DNA of 64,000 nucleotides from Thuidium tamariscinum. Taxonomy: Eukaryota; Streptophyta; Bryopsida; Hypnales; Thuidiaceae. Positions within the stretch are counted from its first letter, which is position 1. Each line of letters begins with the position of its first letter. The notes under the pieces are model-generated. The model searched no databases and was not told where the DNA came from. It saw nothing but the letters and a program-made list of their open reading frames with translations. Of this stretch, positions 1-9,905 are shown one piece after another. Both the position numbers and the translations under genes were made by a program. The DNA lies in the NCBI GenBank assembly GCA_947034885.2, contig OX344749.2, positions 37,901,682-37,965,681 on the forward strand, given 5' to 3'.

Positions 1-96
1 AATCACTCAACATATAGCCATAAAGCACACAAATCCAATCATAATAAAAATCCAAACATACTGATTTGACTTATGAGATACGTCAATCTCATGAGT

Positions 97-336
97 CTAA
101 TATGCAGTAGACTCCGCTGCAGAGTCCCTATCACTAGAAGAGTCTGAAGTCTCTCTACCTTCCAATGCTGATCCATCTATGAATTCTAAGACATTTAGAG
201 CGTATGAAGGTTTACGGGATTTGGGTTTGGAAGTGCCAAACTCCGCAAACGCTGATGCTAGCTGCTCTGCATAGACTAGAAGATCGAATGGCTTCTCTAG
301 GCTCAAAATGAGTCTTCGTCTCTTCTTGACTTGGTC
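97..336 (-). CDS. Probable last exon of the fusion gene
   Basis: An 80-codon open stretch follows the acceptor-like GCGTAG and begins DQVKKRRRL. It continues through a helical segment (LLVYAEQLASAFAEFG) to an acidic, Ser-rich tail and a stop. Composition matches the rest of the gene. The upstream exon's best donor does not give a matching phase; weaker phase-0 donors within 500-480 would. No known domain was recognised. Confidence 0.4.
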   Translation of the reverse strand, partial: DQVKKRRRLILSLEKPFDLLVYAEQLASAFAEFGTSKPKSRKPSYALNVLEFIDGSALEGRETSDSSSDRDSAAESTAY

Positions 337-3300
337 CTACGCGATCACTCCCTCGCTGCTGTAAATTCAATGGAAACATTGTTAGATGTATGAAACATAA
401 ATTAAATCAAGAATTTGAGAAAATTGAATTTAGGAAAAACTTACTTACTAGGTTTAGGGCGCCGAACAAATTTTCGAGGTACTATCACCATGGCCTCTTG
501 GTCTTGTGATAACAGAACTGTGGGCTCCTCCACACTTGGATCTACGGTCACTGGAGAAGCAGACTTCTTCATTGGCAAGAGGACATGCTGGAAAATCCTC
601 TTATCTTCCTCCAACGCTACAATATGCCTCCCGGTAGCACGGCAAGCAGTAATGGATGCACCTGCCAAAAACCATAATTTACATCATCTACATAATGATC
701 TTCTATAAAAATAATTTCATTGTGCAAAAGTTGTAGAACAAGAATTCACCTGTAGAGGCCGTGCAGTCTACCACAATGTCCCCTTCATCCGTGGTGCCCT
801 CAATGATGAATTGAATGAAGTGCGGGTCCTTCTCTTGAGCTCCTCGCCACGCCATTCGATCCATGTCATTCACCAACATCGTATCCTCCGTGGTGTAGTT
901 CATGAGCAAGTCATCACGGCGAAGGCATACCTTTGCCTTCAGCATGGTCTGAGAGCACCTGAATTCAAAGTTCGATTTCCCCTTGGCTCCCAGATGTTTG
1001 ACAAAAAGGATGATGCCAAACTTCAATGTCTGCAGGCATAATCAAAACTCACATGAGATTAGAAAACAATAAAAAGCAACAAATTCAAATATATTAAATT
1101 ATTATAATGAAATGATAGAGTCTTACCGTTTGGTCGGGGTGAACTGCCGATGTAAGGTGCATCCGATTCATGCCCATCCAATCCTTCTTCTTCTTGATGT
1201 TTGGATACTCCTGAAGAAGTCCTGCAATGGTTTCCAAGGAGTCCTGGCCCCAAGAATGAAACACTACAAGGCACCCATCGTCCTGCAAATGTTTGTGTGC
1301 AAAGTTGAAAGCCTGGAAAATTGTAAAGTAGTCCTTATCTGCGTTCCAATAAGGAATGTGCTTCAACCCCCCTATCTCTAGCACTGGGAGGTTCTCCTAG
1401 CAGTCAAAGATCATGAGATCAAATCCTGGCTGTCGATTGATGACCCCGTCATACACCCTGGCCTTACCTACGACCATCTGCAAGAACATTTATTCAATAC
1501 ATGAGTATTTCCAAGAACAAGTTCAGAAAATAAGCGCTCTGTTAATCAAATAACAATCTCCATTGCTAAGAGAAAGAAGAATATTACCTTCTGTAGAAAA
1601 TCCATGACCTCTGTATAAGGGTTTGGTCCCCGGACTCCTTCGTTGTTGACCACCTCTGAAATTGAGACATCAAGAAGCAATTCCTCTGAGGTGACATCAT
1701 CGTCATCTCCAAGAGCAATGACTTGTGTACCTTGTGTTATAACCTCCTCCGAGAAGTCTGGAAGTACAGACTTCCTCTTCAACCCACCTTGTGATGCACC
1801 CTGCATCTGGGAGCCCTCATCCACTGCAAACGACGTTGGAATGGCACTTCCTTCTTCCTTCTTCTTTCCTTTACCTTTCTCCTTCTCCTCCTTCTCCTTC
1901 TCCTCCTTCTCCTTCTCCTTCTCCGCCAATTTGGCCAAACGCTCCGCCTCCTTCTTCTCCTTGTGCTCCAAAGCCAGTTGAATCCGTGCTGCCTTCCTCC
2001 TTTCCATGGTCTCCCTCTTTGCAATAGCCCTCTTCCTCTCATTCTCACTAAGTCCTGGAAACTCGTCAACATCCATGTTGATGGTGCCTTGTCCTTCCAA
2101 AGAAGCCCGCAACTCTACCTCTGACGGATGCGTGTAGGAGATGGGGCAGTCAATGTACCATCCACCACCACTGAGATGTGAGGTAGTGAAGGTCTTGAGC
2201 TGAGTCGGAGTATACATGCAGTCTTTGGAGTTGCGGTCCAGAAAATTCTTCAAGAAGGTAGGTAGGTCCTCAGTCTTGATTGCTTCTTTACCTTCGAGCT
2301 CATATTTGAAGTACCTGCAGTTCCAAGAGGATTCAATAAATACAAATGATAAAATTCAATCTCAACTACCACATGATTTGACAACCTCTTTGAAAGGATA
2401 CCAACTACAAAGTATTTTTTCTAAATTCTCAATTTGAGATTGGAAATTTTAGTTTCAAAGTCTGCAAGGGACAAGAACTAGGGGGGTCCTTGAGCAACGT
2501 CCCTGATATAGCTCGGATCCGAGCTAAGTCTTGAAGGTAGGTGAAGGACCCCCCCAGTTTTTGATATCCTACATGATTTTTTGATTTCCACAAAAAAAAT
2601 TTGGGTGATTACATGCAAGAATGGACTTTTCATTCCTCATAATTCACTATAAAATCGCAGTTTCACATGAAAAAAAATTATACTTTGAGACTTCAAGTTC
2701 TGCAATGGGCAAGAACTAGGGGGGTCCCTCATCATCCTCCTCAACATAGCTCGGATCCGAGCTATGTCGAGGAGGATGCTCAAGGACCCCCCTACTTTTT
2801 CATTTCCTACTTCAATTCAAGATTTTTTTGAAATTTTTTTTTTGTGCTCCAATGCAAAGATTGACTTATAGGACATTCAATAACAATAATGTCAAACATG
2901 AGCTATGATTTTCAGAGACTCACCGGAAAAGAACCCTTCTTACTGCCTGCTTTGATCCCTCAAAGGTATTGAAGTTATCACTTTTCTTGAAGTAGTTAGC
3001 TCCACGAAGATGAGCTAGAAATCCTTGATCCCAGATCTTTGTTCTCCAACCTTCCAAATAGTCAAGGAGAGTCTCTGGTTTCTGTGGAACGTTCATATCT
3101 ATAGGTATGTTGTCATGCCTCACAACACCCTCAAAGATATCCACCACTGCATCCTCAATCTGGATCAAAGAAAAAAAGAATTACAATTCACATGATTCAA
3201 AGTACTATGCCTCATGAATAGAAAATTCAAATTATTATAAATATCAAATACAAAAATTGTTAAACTTGAAAACAAACTTCAAGTAAGTTACTTATCCTAG

Positions 3301-6300
3301 CATACCAAACACAACGGTTTAGAAATGGTTCAAGTAGTAGCTCAGACACTGGCCTAGGTGGGAAACGCCTTGCATCACGTGAGGGAATAGAAGAGTTCCA
3401 CCATTGCAAGAATTTGATCTTGTGAGCTGCCGTTGTATTGCACGTTGCAACCATTTGGAGTTTCTCGAGTGTCATCTCGGGAACCTCATTTGTAGTCCAG
3501 TGTTTCTCAACCTGAAAAAAATGATGTGAGATTCACACTTCTAATTTTCAAGGTATAGACCATTTGCTTAATTTTTTGAAGTATGCAAAGTAGTTACTTC
3601 TTTCAAAAAGTCGGGCTCATTAGCCGGATTAGCAACGGCGGCTGATTTCGACATCTTCACATTGAGTTTTCCAGTCCTCTCATGTGTTGCAGATCTCATA
3701 GCGTGAGCAAGTCCCTCCGCAGTTTTCTTTTCCTCTAGCGTGATCTCGTTGTACTTTCGTACTGCAGCATCTGCAGCTTGAGAAATCTCTTGCTGCACAT
3801 TTCCAAGGCCAATCAATGTGAACAAAAGATTTAAGAACAAAACTGAATATACTAAAATACATTGTATTGAAAGGAAGAATTTTCACAATAATTTCATACC
3901 CGAAAGACGAAGGATGTGAAGACCTCAAGTGGCATAGAATACCACGTCTTCCTCAATTTCTGTGCAGAATAGTGTTTAAGCTCAGATGGCCTCAACATTT
4001 CGTTGAAGTGCTCTATGGGTAAAAGCCCATACTTCTGAACCCTATAAAGGGTATGAACCAAATTGGTCTTCACGTGTGAGCCCTCTGTAGACCTGAAATT
4101 CAACAAGGCTTTATAAGTATATGCATTTCATATTATATAAGCGAAGATGAAATAGTTTCAAAATTTTCTAAAAACATAAAACAAAACTTCAAAGACAAAA
4201 TTCAAGTAAACAACTTACTTGTTAATGTCATGCATGACATGCATAGCTACCTCGATTTTGCCCTTTGTGTCCAACACAATTGAGTCCACTGCATAGTGCC
4301 AAGTTATGTCCTTGGAGTGTAGCCGGGAAATATGATTCATCCATGACAGCAGGCGGTGATTCCCGTCACACACAAAGAACTTCAAGTTCTTCAAGAAACT
4401 CAATTCGGGAACAGACTGGATGTGGGCTTCAAAGATCTCATTCTTCTCTCTCCATAAAGGCCCCCATTTCTCTATCTCCTCCTTTGTGAATTTGGAGCTT
4501 TCTCCGGCTTCATTTGTGGTTGTGACATAGAAAACTGCTGCCCCGTCGAGGTAGCCCTTTGCAAATTCGTGTTCAAGCAATTCAAGATCGCAAGACAAAG
4601 TAGGTCTTACCAACAATCCTCCAACAGGTCCTTGTCATCTTCATCCATGAATTCCTCCACCACGTCTTCACTTGTGACTCCTCTCCTCGCTTCACCACCA
4701 ATGGGGGGGTGACTTGTAACGTCCATGTTTTGGGTTTCCAGGATAGTTTCTTCTTGGGAAAGAACTACTGGAGACACTTCCATCTGCAATAATAAAACAC
4801 CCATAAATGTATGACCACAAGCCTACCATTATAACACAAAAATGCAAAGAAGAATTCAAGTTGAATTGAGAGATAAACTTTCAAAAGATAGAATACATAA
4901 ATAAAACATTAATTTTGAAATATGTAAGGCTTTATAGTGCCATTTGAATATAAAACTTTTTGGAAAAACAGAACCTAGTCAATCTCTACATCTTCCTCAG
5001 AATTTGAGCTGAGGTGAATGAAGACTGGAACCTGTGGACCTATAGGACCACTGCAAGCACAAGTACATGTCTCTTGCAGTGGTGGACCATCAACAGTGAT
5101 GGAGACCTGCGACTCAGAGCTATACTCAGTTTCCGAGCTCTCTGAAGACAAACACCTAAATCCCTTCCTTCTAGCTATCTCAGCAAGCCTCAAGGCATGC
5201 CTTCGCCTTCCTGCATTTGGGTCACTGACACGACTTAGCACGGAACTCTGGAAAGCATCTACCGCACGCTCAGCGGCATCCATGACATCTCCAAAACTTA
5301 CCAAGTCTGGTCCTCCTGCCTCCTCCTTATCACTGGAGACCTCCTTACTTGGGCGCCTTGATGTAGGAGTCTGTGAGGGTCCTGCTTCATGAACCATAGG
5401 GCCTCTTGGGGGCTCTACTATAGGTGAGGATGAGCCTGCACCATCACCTCTCTGTTTGAAATACAGAATAAAAGACAATACCTCATATTAGCTTCCAATA
5501 CCATAAGTAAGAAGTATGCAAAGAATTTGCATTTAAATAATTCTGTAAAGATATAGAGGTTTTGCAATGGCAACTAATGAATTGCAAAATTGAAATTGCA
5601 TCACAACTGAGAATACTGTGAATGCTTTCCTTACGTGATCAACCCATATCCTTAAGTAAAACCACAATTGCAAAAAAATCAATTTTCCAGACTATCAATC
5701 TCGGTTACGTAGATCATTGTTATTCAAAAATCAGAGCTTCTTCTAGTTCAAAAATCATACAATTTACATGAAAAAATTCTTGAATCTTATTCCAATTAAA
5801 TATTGATAAGATTCACACAAAAATCTTTCAAAATTTCAAAAATCAGCTTTAGATGGCTGTTCGTGTAAGCTTTTTTAAAAATGAAGAGGATAAATTAGAA
5901 ATTTTTTTATAAGTGTCCAGAAGTTGGGGGGTGCTCTTAATACCCGGCTGACGTGGCTCGGATCCGAGCCACGTCAGCCGGGTACTGAGAGCACCTCCCA
6001 AATTCTGGACACTGCTGGATTGAAGATCCAGGACAGGAGCCGCTAGGGGTCCTCGCACTTCCAGGATTCCTAATCAGATGAGGTTTTTAAAAAATTTAGA
6101 GTTTTAATTTTCAAAATTTTTTACACGTGTCCAGAAGTGGGGGGGTACTCTTAATACCCGGCTGACGTGGCTCGGATCCGAGCCACGTCAGCCGGGTATT
6201 GAGAGCACCCCCCAACTTCTGGACACTACTGGATTGAAGATCCAGATACATGAGCCGCTGGGGTCCTCGCACTTCCCGGATTACCTCCTTCGCGTGAGCT

Positions 6301-7351
6301 TTTCTAAAAATTTAGAGTTTGAATTTTCAAAATTTTTTACACGTGTCCAGAAGTTTGGGGGTCCTCGCACTTCCCGGCTGACGTGTCTCGGATCCGAGGC
6401 ACCTCAGGCGGGAATTGCAAGGACCCCCAAAATTTTGGACACCTGAAAATCAAGTTCCAAAAACTGGACCTGCTGGAGTCTAATTCGGAAGACTGGGGCC
6501 GCTAAGTGAGATGAAGAAAGCTCTGGTTTTTCGTAAGTCACACAAGATATCGATACACTCTTGAATCAGAGCTCAAGGTTCTGAGATTTCGGAAGCTCAT
6601 GAGACAAAAACTTTTTAAAAAAATGACAATGGAACATGATTTGGGGGGGTCCTCCAAATTTCGGTCCGATCTACCTCGAATCCGAGACACATGTGACAAG
6701 AAGTGGCAGGACCCCACAGTTTCGGAGTGATGAGTTCATTCTTAACAAAAAAACGAAAACAACAACAAACAAGACCAAGACAAAGCTCATGTTTGTCATG
6801 AATTGGAGGCCACTTCCTCATGCGTCCGCAAGACTGAGCATGCACCATGTCGGAATCTCAACAGGGAACAATCAAAAAATTCTAAACTCCCCGAAGCTAG
6901 ATGAACTACGGGGGTCCTGCCGGATCTGGAGAATGTTACCTCGGATCCGAGCTAACTCGGCCGAGTCCGACTAGGACCCCAAGCTTTCTTCTTCGCGATG
7001 GATTCGCAAGTTTGGCAAGTGCCCGAACCACCTGCCGCACCTCTAACTAGCTGTACATGCACGTCGTGAATCCACATTCACAAACAACTGTGAACACACT
7101 CATCGAATGAACGAATCTCGACAAGGTGAGTATCTGGTTTCCCTCTCGAAGACTCATGGACCTACTGTCGTGGAGGGTCGAAGAATCTAAACCTCACGTT
7201 CACGCGAGTGCAAGTCTCCCAACTATTACAGAAAACAAATGAGATCAAGAAGTTCATGAATGTGCACCTGCTTTGTCTTTCGAGGTTGGCTTGGAGATGG
7301 AACCGGTTCTGGGGTGCCCTGCCTGGCTCGACTCCTCGTGGACCTCTTCAT
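97..7351 (-). CDS. ParB-like / DNA N4-N6 methyltransferase-like fusion gene, probably decayed
   Basis: Splice sites give exons 7351-7268, 5451-4990, 4783-4219, 4092-3900, 3792-3598, 3511-3278, 3159-2924, 2314-1588, 1477-1127, 1029-750, 661-449 and about 336-97, for roughly 1,250 residues. Start ATG 7351 opens a basic, NLS-like 28-residue exon (MKRSTRSRARQ). Exon phases agree across most junctions. Parts in order: acidic/Ser-rich N-terminus, ParB-like DGNHR segment, helical linkers, a long K/E-rich helix, then a beta-class methyltransferase order (motif IV before motif I). The family modifies adenine-N6 or cytosine-N4 in DNA; ParB-like plus methylase fusions are familiar in bacteria and phages. 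Here motif IV reads DLMIFDC and motif I DCTASTG, so activity is doubtful. There is a 1-nt frame break near 4610 and an in-frame TAG at 1397-1399. The last junction is unresolved. Domain calls are solid; whether the gene is functional is not. Confidence 0.62.
449..1477 (-). CDS. Exons 9-11 of the fusion gene: DNA methyltransferase-like domain
   Basis: Exons 1477-1127, 1029-750 and 661-449 join in phase. Landmarks are: GFDLMIFDC (motif IV position, normally D/N/S-PP-Y/W), LQDDGCLVVFHSW (strand after motif IV), ILFVKHLGAKG, then EKDPHFIQFIIEGTTDEGDI preceding VVDCTASTGASITACRATGR and HIVALEEDKRIF. The last block matches the family pattern 'HPTQKP ... GDxVLDPFxGSGTT ... AxxxGRxxIGIExD'. The FxGxG SAM loop has become TASTG, and a TAG stop (1397-1399) follows the Cys of motif IV. 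Homology to N4/N6 methylases is clear; catalytic competence is unlikely. A strong donor after 449 competes with a stop a few codons on. Confidence 0.65.
1588..2314 (-). CDS. Exon 8 of the fusion gene: linker and K/E-rich helix
   Basis: Acceptor CTGCAG|GTAC and donor CAGAAG|GTAATA bound 727 nt that are open throughout. The N-terminal third (YFKYELEG through GGGWYIDCP) is globular. It is followed by about 90 residues of charged helix rich in EKE and KEE, encoded by a near-tandem CTTCTC tract on the plus strand at 1861-1925. A Gly/Ser and acidic linker then leads to the methylase part. The simple repeat makes this stretch prone to length change. The helix probably acts as a spacer or oligomerisation arm between the ParB-like and methylase parts; that role is inference. 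Confidence 0.55.
2477..2800. repeat. Two palindromes with GGATCC core in one intron
   Basis: Two related inverted repeats (2477-2559 and 2712-2800) lie in the intron between exons 7 and 8 of the minus-strand gene. Each starts with AACTAGGGGGGTCC, ends in AGGACCCCCC and is centred on GCTCGGATCCGAGC (2511-2524 and 2749-2762). Similar flanks (CTGCAANGGRCAAGAACTA) show they are tandem duplicates about 238 bp apart. Confidence 0.85.
4219..4783 (-). CDS. Exon 3 of the fusion gene: ParB-like (DGNHR) segment
   Basis: The acceptor is TTATTGCAG just before ATG 4783 and the donor AA|GTAAGT follows 4219. The first part, up to about 4610, is acidic (EEFMDEDDKDLLED). The second part is a compact domain ending in FVCDGNHRLLSW and about 40 further residues. 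D-G-N-H-R followed by hydrophobics is the signature of the ParB/sulfiredoxin-like nucleotide-binding fold. The two halves are open in different frames that overlap by about ten bases, so one base appears to be missing or gained. Without that break the exon would be continuous. The fold is inferred from this motif and its surroundings only. Confidence 0.6.
5860..6490. repeat. Three-unit tandem array of 100-bp palindromes
   Basis: Palindromes at 5913-6012, 6127-6226 and 6343-6442 begin GTGTCCAGAAGT and end in CTGGACAC. They are centred on CTCGGATCCGAG (5956-5969, 6170-6183, 6387-6398). The first two have nearly perfect arms with ACGTGGCTCGGATCCGAGC at the core. Spacers with TTTAGAGTTT and GATTGAAGATCCAG are also conserved, giving a period of 214-216 bp. 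The array sits in the first intron (7267-5452) of the ParB-methylase gene. Confidence 0.88.
6643..6716. repeat. Diverged copy of the GGATCC palindrome
   Basis: It starts GGGGGGGTCCT, has a mutated core CTCGAATCCGAG at about 6675-6686 and ends AGGACCCCAC. It lies in the first intron of the minus-strand gene, upstream of the three-unit array. Confidence 0.7.
6909..6982. repeat. GGATCC palindrome, intronic copy
   Basis: It starts CGGGGGTCCTG, has core CTCGGATCCGAG (6940-6951) and ends AGGACCCC. The arms are imperfect. This is the copy nearest the first exon of the minus-strand gene. Confidence 0.75.
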
Positions 7352-7732
7352 GCTGGATTCCTACTTGCACAAGAGAACTCCGTATGAGATTACGGAACGA
7401 AGAATGAAAGTTCATGAGAAGGGCTGAGGGCCACATGAAGGCAGTGGCTTGACGCCGCCACAATTTTTGGCTTTACAAGAAATTTCCAATTCAAGTGGGG
7501 ACACCGCATCCCCTAAACCGCCAAGCGCTGGAATCCAGGTACATTCTTGATAACAGAAAGAATGCAGGTACATTCCACCCGGAGCTTTTGGGAAAGTGGC
7601 GCACAGGTATTTCTACGCGCTTTGCACGTCGATCCTGATTCCAAGTCAGGATTCAAATTTAGCATCGCGCGCCGTTTGGGGTCCTGACTTGCTGCGGCAC
7701 GGCAAGCCAGAAGATTTGGAAATCCCGATGAT

Positions 7733-8100
7733 CCCGATGACGTGTCTCGCTGACGTGTCTCGTTGACGTGGCCCTTTTGAGGCCAAAGCAAAGGACACGT
7801 GGCAGCTAAGGATTCGTCCTGGCACTTGAAATCTGGCGTGGCGACTGTGGACCTGAAGGGCTTCTCGGACACGTGGCGGTTGAAGATTTGCCGTGAAGCC
7901 CTAAAATATGACATGGCGATTCTAGACCCCCAGCCTTCTCGGACACGTGGCAAGGAATGATTTGTCTTCGAACCCTAAAATCTCACGTGACAATTCCAGA
8001 CTTGGGGTCCTACTTTGACACGTGGCTGTAAATTATTTGTCTTAAAACCCTGAAATCTGACGTGGATATTGCAGACTTCAAGACCTCTGGAAACACGTGG
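7733..8100. promoter_or_regulatory. G-box minisatellite upstream of the ParB-methylase gene
   Basis: GACACGTGGC-type G-boxes recur at 7793, 7867, 7941, about 8016 and about 8091, a period of 74-75 bp. Each unit carries a second ACGT-type site roughly mid-unit (for example CACGTGAC and GACGTGG) and a conserved AACCCTAAAATCT segment. Extra TGACGTGTCTCG repeats sit at 7737-7765. CACGTG is the core bound by plant bZIP and bHLH factors. The array lies 0.4-0.75 kb upstream of the minus-strand start, so a promoter role is likely but inferred. Confidence 0.65.
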
Positions 8101-8837
8101 GTTCACTTTTTGAGAAAGTTTTAGCCACCAAATAAATTTAATAGAACAAAATTTGAATGAGATTCTCACTATAAATAGAGAATATTTTGAACTTGAAGTG
8201 GAATTTCATAAATGGAATGTAGTTGATGATTGGATATGTGGCTTTCAATCCTATTTTATTTTAAAAGTCATTTTTCCCCAAATTGCGTGTATTGACCATC
8301 TACTTGATAGCAAGTTGGAAATAGAAAATGATTTAAAAGGCTTTCATCTATAGTTACTTACAACGACGAGTCTACATTTATTTTTAGCCCTAGAATAAAT
8401 CATAGTGCTTACTTCTAATGGAAAGATGCCTACTTCAGATATTCTGTAGTATGAAGTGCATCTTATCTCACAATGATTGTTCTCATCCTCTCGTTCTCAA
8501 AAATAGCATTTTGTCTATATAACAGGCTTACTACTGGAAGGATCACATCTCACTTGTCAGTTGAAAGCTTTTCTATTGTGAACACTCAAGCCTAACACTC
8601 ATGTGCTTTGAATATGTACGTTCTAAAGACCCTTGGTCATCTGTCTCAGTGCGTAATTGCGTATACAGGTCATGCCTATGAAACATCACGATTTTGATTA
8701 TTGTACTCTATTCTTAATACTTCAAATGGAAGAAGTACTCTAAATACTTAAAAAATATCAGAAGCTCTACTGCTCTTTCATCACTAGTGTATACAGAGGA
8801 CTTGTGATAGTAAGAGGAGTATTTGAGAAAATCTTAC

Positions 8838-9143
8838 ATTTTCAGAATTCGGCGCCCCTGCATCTTGTTGTGTGCTTCTGTTGTCCACCACCGTCTCATG
8901 GACTCCGTCATTGCTGTCGCTCGGAACATCGTCTTCCCCGACAGTACTCCCTCCTTCAAAATGCAAGTTTCGACGAAGATCTCCGCCTCTTGGTTGAGTA
9001 CCCTTTGCTGCCCCTCTACTTCTTTTCGTCATTCTAGCCCTGTTTAAAGCCTTTCTAGATGAGAAATACAGTAACCTACGGCGCTTCCGTGTTCTTCCTT
9101 GTTCCAAACTAAAGAAAGAAAGTGTCCTATCTTCTACAAGCAT
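8838..9143 (-). other. Possible isolated first exon of an unrecognised transcript
   Basis: ATG at 9143 opens about 100 codons that are basic at first (RTRKRRRL, MTKRSRGAAKG) and then acidic and Ser-rich. They end at a good donor, GAAAAT|GTAAGA. No matching downstream exon was found: joining to 7351 or later exons does not keep frame. It could be an alternative first exon of the ParB-methylase gene or a chance open frame between the two divergent genes. Confidence 0.3.
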
Positions 9144-9149
9144 GAAGTG

Positions 9150-9905
9150 AGAAGCAAATATATGATAGCTATCAATCTCTTGCGCAAGTGGTAAACAGAA
9201 CTACACAATACATATGAAGAAGCTCGTTTGTGCCTCCTTCTTATGGCAATGAGGACAGTTCTAGTGAATACGCCACGTTAGGGTGATTTTAATGGAGGAA
9301 CGTGGGAGTGCGGTGTCACATGTGTGAAGGAACCTAGTTGTAGGGGCGCCGCCAAAATTCAATTGGAAAATGAAGTACTGTCCGGCTCATCCTTGTCAGT
9401 TTCTTTAAATTTTCGTGACACTGGAATTCAAAAGTGCTTCCGCGTTTGTTGTGGAGGCTCAGTCATGTCAGTTCTTAAAAGAATATTGATGTAGGATTTT
9501 GCCGGCGGCCCGGCGCTGTACAATCCTGCGCATTTGAAAATACAATTTAAAAATCCAATTATAGACGCCATTTCTAGTGTACTGGTCCTTCATTAATCAC
9601 AAGTGCTTGTCTTGTTTTTTTGAATGTTTGATATTGCAGAAGTACTTATGTTAGGTAGGAACGCCTTCCTATTAGGACAGTAGATTTAATTATATATACT
9701 GTTTTGAGCTATAGCAAAAGATGGTAATAATTGAAGAATCTCTAGCAATTCGGCCGACATTATTATCTAAATTTTGAATTTATACAAGAGGAAGAAAACA
9801 TGGTGAAGCTCAAATGACGTGATTGTTGTATTCCTTCTTACCTTGTGTGCTATGTAGGTTTCCTTGTCTTATTCTTGTCTTCCAATCCCTCCATAAGATT
9901 CAACT
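9150..9905. other. Intergenic, upstream of the MULE-like gene
   Basis: No coding segment is recognised here. It presumably holds the promoter and 5' leader of the plus-strand gene starting at 9906. There are no G-box repeats like those at 7.7-8.1 kb. Confidence 0.5.

Noticed and set aside
1861-1925. CTTCTC microsatellite as a regulatory GA element
   Set aside because: It is inside an open exon and encodes the K/E helix of the minus-strand gene.
7752-7800. CRISPR-like spaced repeats around 7.7-8.1 kb
   Set aside because: Unit and 'spacer' parts are both homologous between copies, so it is a minisatellite, and the genome is eukaryotic.
7513-7953. 146-codon minus-strand open frame
   Set aside because: It runs through the G-box minisatellite; the frame follows the repeat and shows no protein family character.
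8838-9143. First exon of the ParB-methylase gene
   Set aside because: Joining its donor to the exon at 7351 or 5451 does not produce the coding frame; the ATG at 7351 gives a phase-consistent start.
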